A stretch of DNA of 34,853 bases from DAHUXT01 sp036378295 (GTDB taxonomy: Bacteria > Chloroflexota > Ktedonobacteria > Ktedonobacterales > JADMIN01): the NCBI GenBank assembly GCA_036378295.1, contig DASUWS010000333.1, forward strand, positions 1-34,853, given 5' to 3'. Both the position numbers and the translations under genes were made by a program. The notes below the pieces were generated by a model that saw only the letters and a program-made list of their open reading frames with translations, searched no databases and was not told the DNA's origin. Shown piece after piece: positions 30,819 through 34,853 of the stretch; positions within the stretch are counted from its first letter, which is position 1; each line of letters begins with the position of its first letter.

Positions 30819-31703
30819 TCACATATTGCCACCCGCTACGCGTGTTCGATGAACCTTATCGAGCTTTTCCTGTTGCTGGCGCAGCCGTTTTTCACTTCCT
30901 GCGATGTCCCGTAGCTTTCCTGTGTCTCCGTGGGCCTTGAGGTGCTCGAATAGACTCAGCCATTGCCCGATGGTAAGGGACGCCTGACGTGTAGTATGGT
31001 CGAAGACCAGCTCTCGCTCGATGGCTCGCATCTGTCGGTGGGTAAAGAAATCGTTGAGCGGGTTACATCTGTGGGGCTGCCAATGGGTGAATACGTAGAC
31101 AACGAAGTCGCGAAAACACTGCCGGTCGTTCTTGGTGACCAGCGGTGGCCCACGCTTGCGCAGGCGCAGCATGACCACGTCCACACGTGGCGCGGGCAGG
31201 AAATCCGCGCGCCGAAAGCGATGAACTATGGTTACGTCGAACCACGGCTTGAGCAGTACCGACCGCAGCGATTCTCGCGGCCTGCCCAGGAACATCTCCG
31301 CCGCTTCTCGCTGCATGACCAGGTATGCGTCTTCCGGTGGCCGCTCCGCTTCAGTGAGCTTTGTGACGATAGCTGAGGTGGTATTGAAAGGAATGTTGGC
31401 AAACACCTTGTAGGGAGTATGTGGCAAGGGATGCCGCAAGAAATCGCCCGAATGGATCGTTACATGCGGTTGCCCACGGTATCGTTGCCGCAGACGCTCT
31501 GCCAGGCGGGAATCCTTCTCGATGGCAACGACTTTCCTATAGCGCCGCGCAAGCTGTTCCGTGATGATGCCTTCGCCGGGGCCAATCTCATACACCACGC
31601 TGTCATTGCCCAGATCGAGCCGGTCAAGCAGCGAGGCGACGAGGCGCGAATCTTTGAGAAAGTTCTGAGAGAGCAGAGCGCGGTGAGAGAGCGGGGATGA
31701 CAT
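30819..31703 (-). CDS. erm: Erm-family 23S rRNA adenine N6-methyltransferase (macrolide-lincosamide-streptogramin B resistance)
   Basis: This 294-residue SAM enzyme is predicted to methylate the 23S rRNA adenine equivalent to A2058. It has SQNFLKD (12-18), the SAM loop EIGPGEG (39-45), GDFL (86-89) and catalytic NIPF (103-106). Features favouring Erm over KsgA are NIPF with TTSAIVTKL, KPWFDVTIVHRFRRADF, and the C-terminal FTHRQMRAIE plus LTIGQWLSLF. As I recall it, Bacillus ErmD shows FTPRQMKHLR and LTENQWAVIF there. KsgA remains a minor alternative. AAAGGA lies 7 nt before ATG 31703 but is buried in a leader stem. The drug-inducible type leader upstream strongly supports the Erm call. Confidence 0.88.
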   Translation of the reverse strand: MSSPLSHRALLSQNFLKDSRLVASLLDRLDLGNDSVVYEIGPGEGIITEQLARRYRKVVAIEKDSRLAERLRQRYRGQPHVTIHSGDFLRHPLPHTPYKVFANIPFNTTSAIVTKLTEAERPPEDAYLVMQREAAEMFLGRPRESLRSVLLKPWFDVTIVHRFRRADFLPAPRVDVVMLRLRKRGPPLVTKNDRQCFRDFVVYVFTHWQPHRCNPLNDFFTHRQMRAIERELVFDHTTRQASLTIGQWLSLFEHLKAHGDTGKLRDIAGSEKRLRQQQEKLDKVHRTRVAGGNM

Positions 31704-31712
31704 CGTGCGTTC

Positions 31713-31800
31713 CTTTCAAGATGTGGGCTGTCGGAGGGCGCAAAAAAGCCGCAGAGCCGTCTGGCTCATGCGACGTGATGCGAAGCCCAATCTTGAAAAG
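31713..31800 (-). promoter_or_regulatory. erm attenuator: stem sequestering the Shine-Dalgarno
   Basis: On the minus strand, CTTTTCAAGATTGGGCT (31800-31784) pairs with AGCCCACATCTTGAAAG (31729-31713). This gives 16 bp with two one-nucleotide bulges. The 3' arm runs into the erm ribosome binding site (31717-31711), so it should be closed in this fold. The first arm has another partner. GCGGAGCCCAA (31889-31879), directly after the leader stop, pairs with TTGGGCTTCGC (31790-31780) over 11 bp with one G-U. This is the segment 2:3 versus 3:4 logic known from ermC. Confidence 0.75.
31742..31774 (-). terminator. Intrinsic terminator within the erm leader
   Basis: The minus-strand stem GTCGCA-T-GAGCC with GGCTC-TGCGGC gives 11 bp, a bulged T and the loop AGAC, followed at once by six Ts (31747-31742). 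It lies between leader peptide and erm. GCGGAGCC after the leader (31889-31882) can pair with its 3' arm GGCTCTGC (31758-31751, 8 bp with one G-U) and would then prevent termination, as in transcription attenuation described for ermK. Confidence 0.75.
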
Positions 31801-31821
31801 ATGGCAGAGCAGGTAGCGCCG

Positions 31822-31854
31822 GTATCCGCGCTCAGATGACGAGGCGCGGACTAC
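31822..31854 (-). other. Central stem-loop of the erm leader
   Basis: GTATCCGCGC (31822-31831) pairs with GCGCGGA (31844-31850) and TAC (31852-31854), a 10-bp stem with one bulge and a 12-nt loop. It sits between the two competing segments of the attenuator and would bring them close together. Confidence 0.55.
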
Positions 31855-31889
31855 GCACGCTCAAGCAGTAGATCCCAGTTGGGCTCCGC

Positions 31890-31949
31890 TTAGACCTGCC
31901 GAATCCGAATCGTCATGTTACATCCCTGGAAGCTATGTGCGTTCATCAT
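31890..31949 (-). CDS. erm leader peptide with Arg-Ile-Arg arrest motif
   Basis: This small frame of 19 codons plus stop ends in MTIRIRQV. Two starts are possible. ATG 31949 lies at or within 1-2 nt of the predicted RNA start, so it would be leaderless. ATG 31916 would give the 8-residue peptide and has AGGG 7 nt upstream. The R-I-R core fits the +X+ (Arg/Lys-X-Arg/Lys) motif that arrests ribosomes bound by macrolides, as MRLR does in ErmDL. Stalling would be expected with Ile in the P site and the second Arg in the A site, just before the segment that switches partners. The peptide acts through its translation, not as a product. Confidence 0.75.
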   Translation of the reverse strand: MMNAHSFQGCNMTIRIRQV

Positions 31950-31956
31950 GGGATCC

Positions 31957-31985
31957 ATTATAGTTGGCCGGAGATATAGTGTCCA
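31957..31985 (-). promoter_or_regulatory. Strong promoter of the erm leader
   Basis: On the minus strand TGGACA (31985-31980), a 17-nt spacer and a perfect TATAAT (31962-31957) form the best sigma-70 match in the window. The RNA should start near 31950, next to the first ATG of the leader peptide. High initiation with conditional read-through suits an attenuator. Confidence 0.8.
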
Positions 31986-32054
31986 GCGGTCTGCGCGGTT
32001 GCCGCGCAAGGGAGTCGCGACAATGCGGGCTTGCTCTTGCATCCAGGTGCCGGG

Positions 32055-32063
32055 TGTGATACT
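32055..32063 (+). promoter_or_regulatory. Extended -10 promoter candidate for tRNA-Ala
   Basis: TG-T-GATACT (32055-32063) lies 36 nt before the tRNA, without a clear -35. It is divergent from the erm promoter. Confidence 0.4.
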
Positions 32064-32098
32064 ATTGAGAGGCTGATGGCGCGAGTCGTCGGCAACAT

Positions 32099-32171
32099 GG
32101 GCCTGTGGCGCAGCTGGGAGCGCGTCTGCATGGCATGCAGAAGGTCAGGGGTTCGAATCCCCTCAGGTCCA
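32099..32171 (+). tRNA. tRNA-Ala (anticodon GGC)
   Basis: The 73 nt fold as a full cloverleaf. The acceptor is GGGCCTG with CAGGTCC (one G-U). The D stem is GCGC with GCGC and loop AGCTGGGA. The anticodon stem is TCTGC with GCAGA around ATGGCAT, giving anticodon GGC. The variable loop has five nt, and the T arm is AGGGG-TTCGAAT-CCCCT. The discriminator is A. CCA is not encoded (CCC follows), so a CCA-adding enzyme is needed. It reads GCC (and GCU) alanine codons. Confidence 0.97.
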
Positions 32172-32227
32172 CCCACATTTTCATGTCGACCCACCAGGGG
32201 TATGTCACAGGAACGCAATGATGCGCT

Positions 32228-32265
32228 GGCCTTTCACCCACAACGGGCGGAAGGCCTTTTCTTTT
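32228..32265 (+). terminator. Intrinsic terminator after tRNA-Ala
   Basis: GGCCTTTCACCC (32228-32239) pairs with GGGCGGAAGGCC (32245-32256) over 11 bp with one mismatch and a 5-nt loop. It is followed by TTTTCTTTT (32257-32265). It ends the tRNA transcript and separates it from leuS. Confidence 0.9.
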
Positions 32266-32358
32266 GACTGCATCGCTTGGTCCGAAGGCTGATCGCTTTA
32301 TCCTGGTATTGTCTGGGAGCGCGCTGATAGCGCTTCGCAGAGGAGGTCTGGGTTTCGT

Positions 32359-34851
32359 ATGGCACGCTCGAAATACTCGCCCACAGAAATCGAACGGAAG
32401 TGGCAGGAAAGGTGGGCATCAGAAGATCTCTATACTGCCAGGGATGATGACCCCCGGCCTAAATACTATAACCTGGCGATGTTGCCGTATCCGTCGGGAG
32501 ATCTGCACATTGGCCACTGGTATAACTATACCGGTACGGACATCTATGGGCGCTTCCAGCGGATGCGCGGCTTTAATGTCATGCAGCCGATTGGCTTCGA
32601 CGCTTTCGGGTTGCCCGCGGAGAACGCCGCTATCAAGAACAATATCCAGCCGCGCACCTGGACGCTAGAGAACATCGCCCGCATGCGCCAGCAGCTGCGG
32701 TCACTCGGTGCTGGCTGGGACTGGTCGCGCGAGGCGGTCACCTGTCTGCCCGAGTATTATACGTGGACGCAGTGGCTCTTCCTGCAGTTCTACAAGCACG
32801 GCCTGGCCTACCGCACGAATGCGCCCGCGAACTGGTGCCCGACCTGCAACACGACGCTGGCCAATGAGCAGGTCGTCAACGGCACATGTGAGCGCTGCCA
32901 TTCGGTTGTCGAGCGGCGAGAGATCGATCAGTGGCTGCTGCGCATCACGAAATACGCCGACGAATTGCTGCGCTACGATGGCCTGGACTGGCCTGAGAAG
33001 ACTCGCCTGATGCAGACCAACTGGATCGGACGCAGCGAAGGCGCAGAGATACGCTTCATCGCTGAGGTTCCCGAAGCGAAGGGTAAGGGCAGCGAGCGCA
33101 TCGAGATTCCTGTCTTTACCACGCGCCCCGACACGATTTACGGTGTCACGTTCTTCGTGCTGGCGCCAGAGCATCCCCTCGTAGATCGCCTGACCACTCC
33201 TGAACAGCGCGGGGCCGTCGAGGCGTATCTGGAGCAGGTGCGCCGGGAGACCGAGATCGAGCGCTTGAGCACCGATGAATCGCACCCAAAGACGGGTGTG
33301 CCGCTGGGTACGTTTGTGGTCAATCCGGTCAGTGGCGAGAAAGTGCCGATCTGGATCGCTGACTACGTACTGATGGGCTATGGCACGGGCGCTGTCATGG
33401 GAGTGCCCGCACATGACCAGCGCGATTTCGAGTTTGCGCGCAAGTTCGGCATTCCAGTCCGCGTCGTCTATCAGGACGAGAAGAGCACGCTTGACGGCGA
33501 GACGATGACCGAGGCGGTTACGCATGTCGGCCACGTCATCAACTCTGGCCCGTTCGACGGCATGCCTGATAGCCCTGAGACGATCCGCGCCTTCATCAAG
33601 CGCATCGAGGAGATTGGCGCGGGCAAGGCCACGGTGAGCTATCGCCTGCGCGACTGGCTCATCAGCCGCCAGCGATATTGGGGCGCACCCATACCTATCG
33701 TGTATTGCGAGGACCACGGCGCGGTGCCGGTGCCGGAAGATCAGTTACCCGTCGTTCTGCCGGATGAGGTGCAGTTCAAGCCGACAGGCGAATCGCCCCT
33801 GCGCTATGTGCCGGAGTTCTTGAACACGACCTGCCCGGTCTGTGGTAATCCGGCCACTCGCGAGACCGACACGATGGATACCTTCATCTGTTCGTCGTGG
33901 TACTTCCTGCGCTATACAGACCCGGATGATGCACTGCACCCCTGGACAGCGGAGACGGCGACGAAGTGGATGCCGGTGGATATGTATATCGGCGGGCCAG
34001 AGCACGCGACGATGCACCTGCTCTACGCGCGCTTCTTCGTCAAGGCGCTGCGCGATATGGGGCTGCTGGCAATCGATGAGCCATTCACGCGCCTCTACCA
34101 TCAGGGCATGGTGCTGGGTCCGGACGGGCAGAAGATGTCGAAGTCACGCGGGAATGTGGTCGCGCCCGATGACGTGATTGCCCGCTACGGTGCGGACGCG
34201 GTCCGCTGCTACTTGATGTTCATGGGACCGTTCGATCAGGGTGGACCATGGAACAACCAGGGCATCGAAGGCGTCGCCCGCTTCCTGAATCGCGCCTGGT
34301 CGCTGCTGACGGAGACCATAGAGGCGCAGACCGGCGAGACGGCAGAGAAACCCCAGGGGAGCGCTGCCGAGCGGCTACGCCATAAGGCGATTGCCCGCGT
34401 GACGGATGATTATGCCGAACTGCGCTTCAATACGGCGCTGGCCGGCCTGATGGAATTCGTCAACGGGCTGAATCGTCTGCGCGAGGAAGATCCTGCAGTC
34501 ATACGAGATGCGCGGTTCCTGGCAGCGGTGGATGAGTTGCTGGTGCTGCTGGCTCCGATGGCTCCTCATGTGACCGAGGAGTTGTGGCATCAGCGGGGCC
34601 ATACGGAGAGCATACATCTGCGGCCCTGGCCAGAATACGATCCCGCACTCACGGTTGATAACATTGTGACGCTGGTGGTCCAGGTGAATGGCAAAGTGCG
34701 CGATAGGCTGGAGGTCACGCCGGGCCTTTCGGACGAGCAGGCGCGCGAGCTGGTGCTGGCACGCCCGAAGGTGCAATCCGCATTGGAGGGACGCGCCCCG
34801 AAGAAGTTCATCTACGTGCGCGACCGTAACCTGGCGAGCGTAGTGGGGTAG
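32359..34851 (+). CDS. leuS: Leucyl-tRNA synthetase
   Basis: This complete class I synthetase of 830 residues charges tRNA-Leu. HIGH is at 50-53 (LHIGHW), a zinc-binding CPTC...CERC lies near 158-177, and the editing CP1 domain includes TTRPDTIYGVTFFVLAPEHPL. KMSKS is at 592-596, followed by the anticodon-binding and C-terminal tRNA-binding parts. AGGAGG lies 12 nt before the ATG, a long spacing, and no better start is in frame. I looked for a T-box (AGGGTGGNACC) in 32266-32358 and did not see one. A weak promoter TTGGTC-16-TATCCT (32277-32304) is possible. The stop is 2 nt before the window end. Confidence 0.97.
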   Translation: MARSKYSPTEIERKWQERWASEDLYTARDDDPRPKYYNLAMLPYPSGDLHIGHWYNYTGTDIYGRFQRMRGFNVMQPIGFDAFGLPAENAAIKNNIQPRTWTLENIARMRQQLRSLGAGWDWSREAVTCLPEYYTWTQWLFLQFYKHGLAYRTNAPANWCPTCNTTLANEQVVNGTCERCHSVVERREIDQWLLRITKYADELLRYDGLDWPEKTRLMQTNWIGRSEGAEIRFIAEVPEAKGKGSERIEIPVFTTRPDTIYGVTFFVLAPEHPLVDRLTTPEQRGAVEAYLEQVRRETEIERLSTDESHPKTGVPLGTFVVNPVSGEKVPIWIADYVLMGYGTGAVMGVPAHDQRDFEFARKFGIPVRVVYQDEKSTLDGETMTEAVTHVGHVINSGPFDGMPDSPETIRAFIKRIEEIGAGKATVSYRLRDWLISRQRYWGAPIPIVYCEDHGAVPVPEDQLPVVLPDEVQFKPTGESPLRYVPEFLNTTCPVCGNPATRETDTMDTFICSSWYFLRYTDPDDALHPWTAETATKWMPVDMYIGGPEHATMHLLYARFFVKALRDMGLLAIDEPFTRLYHQGMVLGPDGQKMSKSRGNVVAPDDVIARYGADAVRCYLMFMGPFDQGGPWNNQGIEGVARFLNRAWSLLTETIEAQTGETAEKPQGSAAERLRHKAIARVTDDYAELRFNTALAGLMEFVNGLNRLREEDPAVIRDARFLAAVDELLVLLAPMAPHVTEELWHQRGHTESIHLRPWPEYDPALTVDNIVTLVVQVNGKVRDRLEVTPGLSDEQARELVLARPKVQSALEGRAPKKFIYVRDRNLASVVG

Positions 34852-34853
34852 AG

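Noticed and set aside
31958..32218. 86-codon frame containing GIRTPDLLHAMQTRSQLRH
   Set aside because: This is the well-known false protein produced by translating the antisense strand of a tRNA gene, here tRNA-Ala.
32266..32358. T-box riboswitch for leuS
   Set aside because: No T-box sequence or terminator was seen in the short leader. The only terminator nearby belongs to the tRNA.

Overview
The window is a dense, GC-rich bacterial chromosome segment with no phage, transposon, CRISPR or plasmid genes. The gene mix suggests a Chloroflexota (Ktedonobacteria-like) soil bacterium. This rests on a membrane Ser/Thr kinase-like protein with a Pro-rich linker and Ig-like ectodomain, an endonuclease-type MutL, and an Erm with a Bacillus ErmD-like C-terminus. 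No taxonomic marker was searched, so this is inference.

Layout. 1-3.5 kb (minus): an OFA-type MFS carrier (probable oxalate/formate) followed by a YdeP/FdhF-like molybdopterin oxidoreductase cut by the window edge. 3.75-4.74 kb (minus): a tandem GNAT acetyltransferase. 5.0-7.35 kb (plus): lipA and a DAO-family FAD oxidoreductase. 7.35-7.55 kb: an array of stem-loops between convergent genes. 7.57-10.66 kb (minus): a thiamine-precursor ABC transporter (thiZ-thiX-thiY) behind a TPP riboswitch with its own terminator. 10.7-15.4 kb (plus): DnaA-box-like sites, then mutS-mutL. 15.4-17.2 kb (minus): glpD. 17.3-20.45 kb (plus): a TrmA/RumA-family uracil methyltransferase, maf and gluQ, overlapping like an operon. 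20.5-21.3 kb (plus): a small soluble orphan histidine kinase. 21.3-26.0 kb (minus): a lipid kinase, a MurF-Alr fusion and a biotin-carrier protein. 26.1-30.6 kb (minus): a kinase-like membrane protein lacking the catalytic Asp, downstream of a penicillin-binding protein. 30.8-32.0 kb (minus): an erm-type rRNA methyltransferase with a full attenuation leader. 32.1-34.85 kb (plus): tRNA-Ala(GGC), its terminator, and complete leuS.

The most notable find is the erm leader. It has a near-consensus promoter (TGGACA, 17 nt, TATAAT) and a tiny ORF ending MTIRIRQV, which carries the Arg-X-Arg motif of macrolide-arrest peptides. Downstream lie a segment with two alternative partners, an intrinsic terminator, and a long stem that hides the erm ribosome binding site. 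It reads as a complete drug-inducible switch outside the usual Firmicutes/Actinobacteria hosts. Second in interest are the predicted pseudokinase next to a PBP, the MurF-Alr fusion, and the stem-loop array at 7354-7549.

Most genes use AGGAG-like ribosome binding sites, which corrected several start sites. Several promoters have an extended -10 (TGATATACT appears twice), and several carry small palindromes over promoter elements.
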